Source of the DNA: Desulfobulbus oligotrophicus
GTDB lineage: Bacteria > Desulfobacterota > Desulfobulbia > Desulfobulbales > Desulfobulbaceae
DNA length: 64,000 bases
Direction of reading: 5' to 3'
Assembly (NCBI RefSeq): GCF_016446285.1
Contig: NZ_CP054140.1
Location: 1,717,501 to 1,781,500 of the forward strand
Under the pieces are notes generated by a model. The model saw nothing but the letters and a program-made list of their open reading frames with translations. It was not told the DNA's origin and ran no database searches. The position numbers were made by a program, and so were the translations under genes. This document shows positions 17,294 to 26,327 of the stretch, one piece after another. Numbering within the stretch: the first letter of the stretch is position 1; every line of letters begins with the position of its first letter.

Positions 17294-19717
17294 GTGGAAT
17301 TTGATGATTCGTTGTCCACCAGTATGGGTGATTTTGACGAGCAGGCACAGGATTTAGAGATCCCGGATTCTCTGCCGATGATGGCGGTGCGAGATGTTGT
17401 GGTCTTTAATTATATGATTATTCCGTTGTTTGTCGGCCGTCCAGGTTCCATTGAGGCGGTGAATGAAGGGCTGGCCGCCAACAAGCTGTTGATGCTGGTT
17501 ACCCAGAAAGATGCCACCAAGGATGATCCTGAAGAAAAGGATATCTATGAGGTGGGTATGGTCTCAATGATTATGCGGACTCTCAAGCTCCCGGATGGAC
17601 GGTTGAAGGTGTTGGTCCAGGCCTTGTCAAAAGCCCGCATTCGTTCGTTTCTTCAGGAGAAGCCGTTTTATCGGGTGGAAATTGATCTGATTGAGGAACC
17701 CGAATCTCCTGAAATGACAGTGGAGATCGAAGCGCTGATGCGTAATGTGCGTGAGCAGACCGAAAAGATCATGTCGCTTCGCGGACTCCTTTCCTCAGAC
17801 CTGATGACGATCATTAATAATATTGAAGAGCCGGGGCGCCTTGCTGACCTGGTAGGTTCCAACCTCCGATTGAAGATTGCAGAATCTCAGAAGATCCTGG
17901 AAACCATTGATCCGGTTGCACGCCTTCGTCTTGTTGCGGATTTGCTGCACAAGGAACTGGAAGTCTCGACTGTGCAAGCTAAAATTCAGTCGGATGTCAA
18001 AGAGGAGATGACACGCAGCCAGCGGGAGTATTTTCTCCGTGAACAGATCCAGGCGCTGAAGCGGGAACTCGGTGACGAGGACAGCTATTCTCAGGAGATT
18101 GAGGAGCTCCGTCAGCAGCTGCGCAAGAAGAAGATGCCGAAGTATGCCAAAAAAGAGGCCCGCAAACAGCTGCGGCGCCTGGAGATGATGCATCCGGAAG
18201 CTTCCGAGGCAACCATCGTCCGCACCTATCTTGACTGGTTCCTTGATTTACCGTGGCGGCAGTCCTCACCCGATGTGCTTGACCTGAAGGAGGCGGCAGC
18301 GGTTCTTGACGAGGATCATTACGGCCTTGACCGTATCAAGGAACGCATCCTGGAATATCTGGCTGTCCGTAAGCTTAATGCCGATACCAAGGGGCCGATC
18401 ATCTGTTTTGTCGGTCCGCCGGGTGTTGGCAAGACTTCCCTTGGGCAGGCGATAGCCAAGGCCATGGGGCGAAAGTTTTACCGTCTTTCGTTGGGTGGTA
18501 TGCGGGATGAAGCAGAGATCCGCGGTCATCGCCGCACGTACATCGGTGCCATGCCCGGTCGGATCCTGCAGGGGTTGAAAAGTGTCGGTGCCAACAATCC
18601 TGTGTTTATGATGGATGAGATCGATAAGATCGGTGATGACTACCGGGGTGATCCCAGCTCAGCCTTACTTGAAGTGCTTGATCCGGAACAGAACAACACC
18701 TTCTCCGACCACTATATGAACTTACCCTTTGATCTCTCCAAGGTCATGTTCATCACTACAGCCAACCGCAGTGATACTATTCCAGGACCATTGCTCGATC
18801 GTATGGAGGTGATCCAGCTTTCGGGTTACACGCTGGAAGAGAAAATGGCAATCGCCACCAAGTATCTTTTACCCCGACAGATCCAGGAAAACGGGATCAG
18901 GCCCAGCCAGATCAGGATTGACGACGCCACTCTGGAGACAATTATCAGCAGATATACACATGAGGCAGGGGTCAGAAATCTGGAACGTGCCCTGGGCAAG
19001 GTCTGCCGCAAGATCGCACGTAAGGTTGCCGAAGGTGGTAAGGGGCCGTATGTTGTTTCCGGAAACACACTGGAAAAGTATTTAGGTCCGTACAGGTATC
19101 TTCCTGAAACCGAACTGGATACCACCAATCAGCCCGGGCTTGTCATCGGTCTTGCCTGGACAGAGGTCGGTGGTGAACTGTTGCATATCGAGACCTCGGT
19201 TTTGCCGGGGAAGGGGAAACTGTTACTGACCGGTCAGCTGGGTGAGGTCATGAAAGAGTCTGCCCAGGCGGCTCTCAGTTACTGCCGGAGTCGTAATAAG
19301 GTTCTTGGTGTGGATCCGGAGTACTTTGATGCCGTGGATATTCATATCCACGTTCCTGCCGGCGCCATCCCCAAAGACGGCCCTTCCGCCGGTATTACCA
19401 TGACCACGGCACTGTTTTCAGCAATCAGCGGCAAAGCGGTGAAACGCGGTTTTGCCATGACCGGTGAAGTGACTCTGCGCGGGAGAATTTTACCGATAGG
19501 TGGATTGAAGGATAAGGCGCTGGCTGCCCTGCGAGCCGGTATCAGCAAGGTGATTATTCCTGAGGAAAATAAAAAAGACCTGGTGGAGATTCCCGAGGAG
19601 TTGCGTAAGAAGATCACCTTTTTTCCGGTTAAACACATGGATGAGGTCATTGAGCTGACACTGGGTAAGATTCCGAAAGGGAAACTGCAGCTAAAAAAGA
19701 TCGACAAAAAAGAGTGA
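17294..19717 (+). CDS. lon: ATP-dependent protease Lon
   Basis: Lon degrades misfolded and regulatory proteins in the cytoplasm as a hexameric AAA+ serine protease. The 807 residues show the N-terminal substrate-binding domain, coiled-coil linker, Walker A GPPGVGKTS near residue 380 and Walker B VFMMDEIDKIG. The proteolytic domain has the Ser of KDGPSAGIT near residue 700 and the Lys of AVKRGFAMTGE about 43 residues later, the Ser-Lys dyad. A GTG start at 17294 is chosen because GAGGAGG lies 7 bp before it; the in-frame ATG at 17276 is inside the inverted repeat and has no ribosome binding site. mltG follows after about 100 bp. Confidence 0.97.
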   Translation: MEFDDSLSTSMGDFDEQAQDLEIPDSLPMMAVRDVVVFNYMIIPLFVGRPGSIEAVNEGLAANKLLMLVTQKDATKDDPEEKDIYEVGMVSMIMRTLKLPDGRLKVLVQALSKARIRSFLQEKPFYRVEIDLIEEPESPEMTVEIEALMRNVREQTEKIMSLRGLLSSDLMTIINNIEEPGRLADLVGSNLRLKIAESQKILETIDPVARLRLVADLLHKELEVSTVQAKIQSDVKEEMTRSQREYFLREQIQALKRELGDEDSYSQEIEELRQQLRKKKMPKYAKKEARKQLRRLEMMHPEASEATIVRTYLDWFLDLPWRQSSPDVLDLKEAAAVLDEDHYGLDRIKERILEYLAVRKLNADTKGPIICFVGPPGVGKTSLGQAIAKAMGRKFYRLSLGGMRDEAEIRGHRRTYIGAMPGRILQGLKSVGANNPVFMMDEIDKIGDDYRGDPSSALLEVLDPEQNNTFSDHYMNLPFDLSKVMFITTANRSDTIPGPLLDRMEVIQLSGYTLEEKMAIATKYLLPRQIQENGIRPSQIRIDDATLETIISRYTHEAGVRNLERALGKVCRKIARKVAEGGKGPYVVSGNTLEKYLGPYRYLPETELDTTNQPGLVIGLAWTEVGGELLHIETSVLPGKGKLLLTGQLGEVMKESAQAALSYCRSRNKVLGVDPEYFDAVDIHIHVPAGAIPKDGPSAGITMTTALFSAISGKAVKRGFAMTGEVTLRGRILPIGGLKDKALAALRAGISKVIIPEENKKDLVEIPEELRKKITFFPVKHMDEVIELTLGKIPKGKLQLKKIDKKE

Positions 19718-19818
19718 TCGCTTGGTCGGAGAACAGTGGTGAGCAAGGTTGCGCTGTTGTGCCGGCGACTTTCACCCTTTAACTCCCCGGATGTTTTGAA
19801 TTGTTACAGGTCCCGCTT

Positions 19819-20808
19819 ATGCGTCGTATTCTGCTGCTGCTTCTCCTTTTCTTCCTGATCATCGGCAGTGGTGTCGGATTGTGGTACCTCTCCTATCTGA
19901 CGACGAGAGCACCCGGAGAGGGTGATGTTGTTCTTCTGATTCCCAAAGGATCAGGTGTACGCTCCATTGGCAGACTGCTTGCCACCAGTGGACTGCTTGA
20001 AGACGATGCCCGTTACCTGGCCCTTGTTTATCTGTCCGGGGCCAGGTCCAGGTTGAAGGCAGGCGAGTACAGCATCCCCAGAGGCCTGACTCCACCCGAG
20101 ATCTTAGATCTGCTTGTACAGGGGAAAACGCTGCGACATTATATCACTGTCCCCGAAGGAGTGACTGCTGAGCAGATTGCCGCTATCTTTGCAAAAGACG
20201 GCTGGGTCGAACAGGAGCGTTTCTTGTCGCTTGTGACGGACCTGTCTTTTATCAGACAGTTTGGGATTAAGGCTCCGCATCTTGAGGGGTATCTTTTCCC
20301 GGAAACATATGCACTGGTTCGAAATGAAACGAGTGAAGAGGCCATCATTCGCAACATGGTGGGCCGGTTTCAACAGGTCTGGCACAGTCTTGAAGTGCCG
20401 GCCCGCACAGCATTAAATCAGCACCAGCTGCTTACGTTGGCATCAGTTGTGGAAAAAGAAGCAGCCGTTGCAGCTGAACGACCACTGATTGCCAGGGTTT
20501 TTTATAATCGATTGGACAGGAAGATGCGCCTGCAATCAGATCCGACCGTAAGTTATGGGGTTCGCGATTTTAACGGCAAGCTGACCAGGGCTGATCTTAG
20601 ACGACCCACACCCTACAACACCTATGTTATTCCGGCCTTGCCACCCGGGCCTATCTGTAGCCCGGGACGGGCATCTTTAGAGGCAGTGCTTCATCCAGTT
20701 GAGTCTGACGCGCTCTACTTTGTCTCAAAGAATGACGGTACACACGTCTTCTCAACCAATTTAACCGATCACAATCGGGCGGTACAACTGTATCAGCGTG
20801 GTTTGTAA
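19819..20808 (+). CDS. mltG: Endolytic murein transglycosylase MltG
   Basis: MltG cleaves nascent glycan strands at the inner membrane and so sets their length. The 329 residues begin with a transmembrane anchor (about residues 2-25). A LysM-like or YceG N-domain follows, then the catalytic YceG/DUF175 domain with LEGYLFPETY, the active-site glutamate in LASVVEKEA, and the conserved RLQSDPTVSYG and YNTYVIPALPPGPICSPG. Length and motifs are normal. The TTG at 19801 is an alternative start, but ATG 19819 begins exactly at the basic residues before the anchor. The gene lies downstream of lon on the same strand. Confidence 0.95.
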   Translation: MRRILLLLLLFFLIIGSGVGLWYLSYLTTRAPGEGDVVLLIPKGSGVRSIGRLLATSGLLEDDARYLALVYLSGARSRLKAGEYSIPRGLTPPEILDLLVQGKTLRHYITVPEGVTAEQIAAIFAKDGWVEQERFLSLVTDLSFIRQFGIKAPHLEGYLFPETYALVRNETSEEAIIRNMVGRFQQVWHSLEVPARTALNQHQLLTLASVVEKEAAVAAERPLIARVFYNRLDRKMRLQSDPTVSYGVRDFNGKLTRADLRRPTPYNTYVIPALPPGPICSPGRASLEAVLHPVESDALYFVSKNDGTHVFSTNLTDHNRAVQLYQRGL

Positions 20809-21039
20809 TGGTTTTAAATGAAAACGACCGGCATCTCCTTTGTGTAAGGAGCAGGGGCGGCCGATAACCGTGCCATCAAATTTCTTGTTTTTCATGCTGA
20901 GAATGGTATGTTTGCACGGAGAGGCAGATTAGACGACGCTGTGTCGAGTGCAGTCTCGCGAGTTTTTTTGAGGCAAAAAATAGGCGACCCTGTCGCATGA
21001 ATACAACGTATAGCCCACGTTAAGGAGTAAAAAGGAACG

Positions 21040-21240
21040 ATGCTGGAAGGAAAAGTAAAATGGTTTAACGAGTCGAAAGGTTTTGGTTTTATTGAACACG
21101 AAGCAGGCAAAGATGTCTTTGTCCATTATTCAGCGATCAGCGGCTCGGGATTTAAAACGCTTAATGAGGGCGATACGGTCCAGTTTGAAATTGTTGACGG
21201 ACCCAAGGGGCCGGCAGCAGCCAACGTTATCAGGAAGTAA
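21040..21240 (+). CDS. csp: Cold-shock domain protein, CspA family
   Basis: This 66-residue single cold-shock domain binds single-stranded RNA or DNA. The RNP1 motif KGFGFIEH and RNP2 motif DVFVHYSAI are both intact, as is the KWFN start. AAGGAGTAAAAAGGA precedes the ATG. The upstream leader is at least 100 bp and AT-rich, as often seen for csp genes, but no specific cold box was identified. A clear intrinsic terminator follows within 20 bp, so the gene appears monocistronic. Confidence 0.96.
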   Translation: MLEGKVKWFNESKGFGFIEHEAGKDVFVHYSAISGSGFKTLNEGDTVQFEIVDGPKGPAAANVIRK

Positions 21241-21257
21241 TTCAACGTTCTTTGCAG

Positions 21258-21286
21258 CCCGGCTACTTTCTGTTGCCGGGTTTTTT
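21258..21286 (+). terminator. Rho-independent terminator of csp
   Basis: CCCGGC (21258-21263) pairs with GCCGGG (21275-21280), with a flanking G-T wobble pair and an A-T pair, around an 11-nt loop. TTTTTT follows immediately. It begins 18 bp after the csp stop codon. Confidence 0.85.
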
Positions 21287-21412
21287 GTGTGCGCAGAACA
21301 GGCGACCATCTGCTTCGCATATCGAAATCCCCGGCCAACGAGGCTGGATTCAATAGAGCCGCACATCCATTGTACTGTGCAATGGCATTAATCAGTTTTC
21401 CTGGTTGGTAAG

Positions 21413-23041
21413 ATGGCGAAAATCGCACTTGTGCAAACAAATCCTATCATCGGTGCTTTTGAGCGGAATCTTCGCCAGGTCCTTCAGTGGATTGACAAAG
21501 CCAGAGAGGCCCGTTGCGACCTGGTGATCTTTCCCGAACTGACACTGAGCGGGTCTCCTCCCTATGATTTTCTGGAACGCTCCTCATTTCTTGAGACACA
21601 TGACCGTGTTCTGGCTGAGCTCATTCAAACACTGGAAGGTGTCACCTGTATTGTTGGTGTGCCGGAGCGGCGACAGGGACCGGGCAAACCGTTGTATAAC
21701 TCGGCTTTGGTTCTGGAACGTAACAAAATCGTCTTTCATGCACGGAAACAGTTGCTTGCATCCAACTGTGTGTGTGAGGAAGCCCGCTATTTCGAACCTG
21801 GAACAACCCCGACGATCTTTCCCTTCCAAAAAATGTACTACGGTTTGACTCTTGGTGAAGACATCCTGCCGGAGAGTCGTTCAGGTCGGGTGCATCCACT
21901 TGCCGGTTTGGCCGTGGAACCGGTTATGCCGGATGTACTGATCAATATCGCCGCCTCTCCCTACTATTTCGGAAAGTTGAAAGCCTATCAGGACACTTTC
22001 AGTCAGATGTGCAGGCAGAACAACATCCCCCTGCTGTACGTGAACCAGATCGGTGCGCAGGACGGGTTGGTTTTTGACGGGCATTCCATGGTCATGACAG
22101 CCGGTGGTGTGCTCCATCAGATTGGTGCCGGTTATGCAGAGGATATGTTGATCGTTGACAGCGATGAGATTGACACAACGAGTGTTCCGTTTGTCGAAGA
22201 AACCGTTACTCAGGTCTATAAAGCGCTGGTGCTGGGTGTCCGTGATTATTCCCGTAAGACCGGACTGACCAAAGCAGTGTTGGGACTGTCCGGAGGGATC
22301 GATTCCGCGGTTGCCGCAGTGATTGCCTGCCATGCCCTGGGGCCTGAAAATGTGCTTTGTGTCGCTCTGCCATCTCCGTACACGTCCCCGCAATCCGTTG
22401 AAGACGCTGAAAAATTAGCAGAGATTGCCGGCTGTGATTTTGAAGTTATCAATATATCTGCAGCCATGGAAGCTTATCGGCTCGGTTTGGCCGCTTGTTT
22501 TACCGGATACCCTGAAGATACAACAGAACAAAACATCCAGTCCCGGATTCGGGGCAATCTGCTCATGGCCCTGTCCAATAAATTTAACCGGTTGCTTTTA
22601 ACTGCAAGCAACAGATCGGAGCTAGCCATGGGATACTGTACGCTTTATGGTGATATGTGCGGTGGGCTGGCTGTTATTGCTGATGTACCGAAAACCCTGG
22701 TGTATACTCTGGCTCACTTTATCAATAAGGAAAGTGAACGTATACCTGAGCAGATCATACTTCGCCCACCGACCGCAGAGCTCAAGCCCAATCAATATGA
22801 CCAGGATGACTTGCCGCCGTACGATGTGCTTGACGCTGTTTTGCAGGCTTACCTGGAAGAGGGAAAGGGTGTTGAAGAGATTGCAGCCCTGGGATTTGAT
22901 ACCTCGTTAGTGCGTGATATCATTCGTCGAGTAAAAACAAACGCCTATAAACGTCAGCAGGCTCCGCCTTGTATCAGAATAACCACCAGGTGTGCGGCTC
23001 CCGGCTGGCGTTATCCACTGGCGCATGGGTTTGTTGAGTGA
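21413..23041 (+). CDS. nadE: NAD+ synthase, two-domain type with altered glutaminase site
   Basis: NadE amidates nicotinic acid adenine dinucleotide to NAD+. The 542 residues comprise an N-terminal nitrilase-like glutaminase domain (about 1-260) and a C-terminal synthetase with the ATP-pyrophosphatase loop LGLSGGIDSAV and the motif ASNRSELAMGYCTLYGDMCGG. In the glutaminase domain the catalytic Glu (FPELTLSG) and Lys (HARKQLL) are present. The nucleophilic Cys of the usual CEDIW motif is replaced: the text reads GLTLGEDILPE, giving Gly148. The family rule predicts loss of glutamine hydrolysis, so the enzyme may rely on free ammonia. The synthetase half looks intact. Confidence 0.93.
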   Translation: MAKIALVQTNPIIGAFERNLRQVLQWIDKAREARCDLVIFPELTLSGSPPYDFLERSSFLETHDRVLAELIQTLEGVTCIVGVPERRQGPGKPLYNSALVLERNKIVFHARKQLLASNCVCEEARYFEPGTTPTIFPFQKMYYGLTLGEDILPESRSGRVHPLAGLAVEPVMPDVLINIAASPYYFGKLKAYQDTFSQMCRQNNIPLLYVNQIGAQDGLVFDGHSMVMTAGGVLHQIGAGYAEDMLIVDSDEIDTTSVPFVEETVTQVYKALVLGVRDYSRKTGLTKAVLGLSGGIDSAVAAVIACHALGPENVLCVALPSPYTSPQSVEDAEKLAEIAGCDFEVINISAAMEAYRLGLAACFTGYPEDTTEQNIQSRIRGNLLMALSNKFNRLLLTASNRSELAMGYCTLYGDMCGGLAVIADVPKTLVYTLAHFINKESERIPEQIILRPPTAELKPNQYDQDDLPPYDVLDAVLQAYLEEGKGVEEIAALGFDTSLVRDIIRRVKTNAYKRQQAPPCIRITTRCAAPGWRYPLAHGFVE

Positions 23042-23162
23042 ACGTCCGGGATATCCTCAGATCTGTAGTATTGTTTTTTTGCCGCTGCTTTGTTCTGTCT
23101 CTTAGATAAACCTGCCCATCTCTTCCAATCTCAATGCGTATCTGAGACAATCTACATGCACT

Positions 23163-24935
23163 ATGGCCCGGTCGTCTAAAAATCCTGCTCCGATTATAAC
23201 CTTTGTTCTCGTTGCCCTTGTTTTGGTCGGTGTTCTCATCACCCGTGAATATACAACTTCGCGACCGGAACAGCTTGCCGTGACCACCTCCGGTATGGTT
23301 GAAATGTGCTTGAATTGCCATACCGATGAAAAGCTGGATGGCGCCCATGATCGTTTAGTCGTCGGCTGTTCACCCTGTCATCTCGGTGACCCGTTGGCTA
23401 TTGATAAGGACAAGGCGCATGCGGGTATGGTGCTCAACCCCGGTGATTTACGATGGGTTGAAAAGACCTGTGGTGTCGAGGGGTGTCATCCCGCTGATAT
23501 CGGTAAGGTGAAAAACTCGTTGATGGCGACAAATCGGGGTATTTTAGCAACACTCCTGTACTATTGGGGAGAAGAGGAGCACCAGCATGCTGACATAAGC
23601 GTTGAGCAACTGCTGAAGACCGGTAAAAACTCCCTTGCCCTTGATTACTACCGCAAGTTATGTGCAACCTGCCATTTGTGGAAACAGAAGAACGATCTGC
23701 CCGGTGCACCCGCCTTTTTTAACGAGAAGGGTGGTGGTTGTTCAGCCTGCCATTACATCCTTCCCTCAGAGGTACCGAGAAATACGGTCACCACGGAACT
23801 CTCTGACAAGACTTTGAAGGCAGTCAAAAAAAGTCTTCCCCACCCTCAGGTGGTTAAACAGATACCAACGGAAAACTGTGTGCGCTGTCATAACCGGTCC
23901 GCCCGGATCGGCCTGTCGTACACGGGGGTTTTCGAATCTGAAGGGTATGGAACCCCTTATGAGAAGGGGGAGCAGACCACGCAACGGCTGCCCGGTGATC
24001 GTTTTTACTTGCAGATAGCTGATGATGTTCACCATGCAAAGGGGATGGAGTGCATTGATTGTCACACCCGTGAGGAAGTCATGGGTGATGGGACCAGCTA
24101 TGCACACTATGAGGAGCAAATTGAGATAACGTGTGCAAGTTGTCATAGCGACAGCCCCGGGTTAACCCGTAAAAACAATCCGTTGAATAACCTTTCCCGC
24201 AAACAGGGCCAATGGTTTCTTACTGGTAAGGTTGATGGAAAAGAACGGTTGCTCCGGCCGGCATCACAGCAGGTTTGTCTGATGCCGGCGCATAAACGGG
24301 TCTCTTGTTCGGCCTGTCATTCCTCCTGGGTCCCCCAGTGCTACGGGTGCCATATAAAGCGCGATAAACGGGAATCACATCTTGATAAACTGACGTTGAA
24401 AGAGACCCCGGGCTGGTGGGAGGAGGGACGGTCGTACATCCGCTATGAGAGACCAATGCTTGCTGTCTGGGGAGAGGAGGTGGTGATAGTCACTCCCGGA
24501 TGCCAGGATCTGGTCACGCTTGTTGACGAGCAGGGTGCGGCAGAGGGCGGGTTTAACCGGTTTACGATGGCTGCCATCAACCCGCACACCATCCAGGCTA
24601 AGGGCCGGACGTGTAAAGACTGTCACGCCTCTTCAAAAACAGTTGGACTGGGAGAGGGGAGTGTTGAGAAGAAGAACGGGCAGTGGCACTTTACTCCGGT
24701 TGATCGCGGTGTGGAAAATGAACATGGCCGGACACCCGGTTTTGACAATTTTGTGACCATCGATGGTACTCCTCTGCAGCATGGCTCTCGTGCCAACTTG
24801 CGACCCTTTAATGGCGAAGAACTTCGACGTATCCTGCGGGTCGGTCTGTGTCTTGAATGTCACCCGCAGGCAGATGATCCAGCCTATCGAAATTATGATT
24901 CGCAGCGCCCCTGTCCGGTTTATGTTGAACCGTAG
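23163..24935 (+). CDS. Membrane-anchored multiheme cytochrome c (about 12 hemes)
   Basis: The 590-residue protein has an N-terminal transmembrane anchor (about residues 9-27) and then a periplasmic part with eleven CXXCH heme motifs: CLNCH, CSPCH, CATCH, CSACH, CVRCH, CIDCH, CASCH, CSACH, CYGCH, CKDCH and CLECH. One CX4CH motif (Cys103 to His109) is of the kind known from cytochromes c3, giving up to 12 hemes. The architecture suits electron transfer between the quinone pool or periplasmic carriers and a terminal acceptor. No partner subunits are adjacent: nadE lies upstream and an aminotransferase downstream. I do not recognise a named family. Confidence 0.9.
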   Translation: MARSSKNPAPIITFVLVALVLVGVLITREYTTSRPEQLAVTTSGMVEMCLNCHTDEKLDGAHDRLVVGCSPCHLGDPLAIDKDKAHAGMVLNPGDLRWVEKTCGVEGCHPADIGKVKNSLMATNRGILATLLYYWGEEEHQHADISVEQLLKTGKNSLALDYYRKLCATCHLWKQKNDLPGAPAFFNEKGGGCSACHYILPSEVPRNTVTTELSDKTLKAVKKSLPHPQVVKQIPTENCVRCHNRSARIGLSYTGVFESEGYGTPYEKGEQTTQRLPGDRFYLQIADDVHHAKGMECIDCHTREEVMGDGTSYAHYEEQIEITCASCHSDSPGLTRKNNPLNNLSRKQGQWFLTGKVDGKERLLRPASQQVCLMPAHKRVSCSACHSSWVPQCYGCHIKRDKRESHLDKLTLKETPGWWEEGRSYIRYERPMLAVWGEEVVIVTPGCQDLVTLVDEQGAAEGGFNRFTMAAINPHTIQAKGRTCKDCHASSKTVGLGEGSVEKKNGQWHFTPVDRGVENEHGRTPGFDNFVTIDGTPLQHGSRANLRPFNGEELRRILRVGLCLECHPQADDPAYRNYDSQRPCPVYVEP

Positions 24936-25043
24936 TTCTTTGTATTTTTAACAAGAGTTGTTTTTTGTTCTTGTGCATTTTGATGAAACACGTTACAGCG
25001 CACTGCTTTTTTTACCAACAGAGAAACAAGAGGAAGGGGGGCG

Positions 25044-26255
25044 ATGATTTTTTCAAAAAAATTTGTCTTGGCTGACCGGGTTCTGCAAATTGCACCTTCA
25101 TTGACACTGGCGGTCAATGCCAAGGCCAAAGCTTTGCGGGAAGCCGGGGTGGATGTGTTAAACTTCAGTGTCGGTGAGCCTGATTTGGAAACACCGGCTC
25201 ATGTCTGCGAGGCGGGAAAGAAGGCCATTGACGACGGACGCACCCGTTATACACCTGCTGCCGGAATCCTGGAATTGCGCCAAGCTGTTTGCGATAAGCT
25301 GCAGAAAGAGCAGGGCTGGGAGTATGAACCCGAAGATGTCCAGATCAGCTGTGGCGGCAAACATGGTCTTTACAATATCTTTCAGGCGATTCTGAATCCC
25401 GGCGACGAAGTGCTTGTCCCTGCACCTTATTGGGTTTCATATCCACCCATGATTCAGTTGGCCTGTGGCACACCGGTCACCGTCCCCCTGAAAGAGGAAG
25501 ATCATTTTGATATTGCTCCCGAGATCCTGCTCAAGTGTGCAACGGAAAAAACCAAGGCTATTGTTTTAAACAGTCCGTCAAACCCCACGGGAGCTGTCTA
25601 CTCCTATGAGGCCCTCGCCGAGGTCGGTAAGCTGGCTTATGAGAACGGTTGGTTGATCATCAGCGATGATATGTATGAAGACCTGTATTACGGTGAAGGG
25701 AAAGTGCCGCACATCTTGCATGTCGACCCGCGGTTAAAAGCACAGACAGTCCTGTGTAACGGTGTGTCCAAATCGTTTGCCATGACCGGGTGGCGCATCG
25801 GCTACTCTATCGGCCCGCGTGATGTTATCCGGATGATGAACAGAATCCAGAGCCAGTCAACATCCAATCCGGCAGCGCCGTCCCAGTATGCTGCACTGGC
25901 GGCCCTGACCGGGCCCCAGGAATTTCCTCATCTGCTGCGTGAGGCGTTCATTCCGCGTCGATCCTATATTGTTGAGGCCCTGGACGCGTTACCGGGCGTC
26001 ACCTGTGTTGCACCCATGGGTGCTTTTTATGTGTTCCCTAACTTCTCAGCCTATTATGGCAGGTCCTTCCGCGGCACCACCATTGATGGTTCAGTCTCGC
26101 TTGCCGATTATTTCCTCAGTGAGGCTCAGGTTGCCTCTGTGCCGGGAGCAGCGTTCGGCGCTGATGATTTTGTTCGATTTTCCTTTGCCACCTCCATGGA
26201 CATCATTGAAAAGGGGATGGTGCGTATTCAGCAGGCCTTGGCAGCTCTTCAGTAA
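25044..26255 (+). CDS. Class I pyridoxal-phosphate aminotransferase (aspartate type)
   Basis: This cytoplasmic PLP enzyme of 403 residues belongs to the fold-type I aspartate/prephenate aminotransferase group. Recognisable are FSVGEPDLETP, the cofactor-contacting SNPTGAVY region, the PLP-binding lysine in NGVSKSFAMTGWRIG and the C-terminal arginine in FVRFSFATS that binds the substrate carboxylate. It likely transfers amino groups between aspartate and 2-oxoglutarate, possibly also prephenate or aromatic substrates. GAGGAAGGGGGG stands just before the ATG. It lies alone between the cytochrome gene and a convergent lysR. Confidence 0.92.
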   Translation: MIFSKKFVLADRVLQIAPSLTLAVNAKAKALREAGVDVLNFSVGEPDLETPAHVCEAGKKAIDDGRTRYTPAAGILELRQAVCDKLQKEQGWEYEPEDVQISCGGKHGLYNIFQAILNPGDEVLVPAPYWVSYPPMIQLACGTPVTVPLKEEDHFDIAPEILLKCATEKTKAIVLNSPSNPTGAVYSYEALAEVGKLAYENGWLIISDDMYEDLYYGEGKVPHILHVDPRLKAQTVLCNGVSKSFAMTGWRIGYSIGPRDVIRMMNRIQSQSTSNPAAPSQYAALAALTGPQEFPHLLREAFIPRRSYIVEALDALPGVTCVAPMGAFYVFPNFSAYYGRSFRGTTIDGSVSLADYFLSEAQVASVPGAAFGADDFVRFSFATSMDIIEKGMVRIQQALAALQ

Positions 26256-26327
26256 CTGATGCGGCAGCGGCCGCCGATTGATCGCATGCCGGGCAGCTGG
26301 TTCGCCTGGAAGGAGCGCGGAGGAAAG

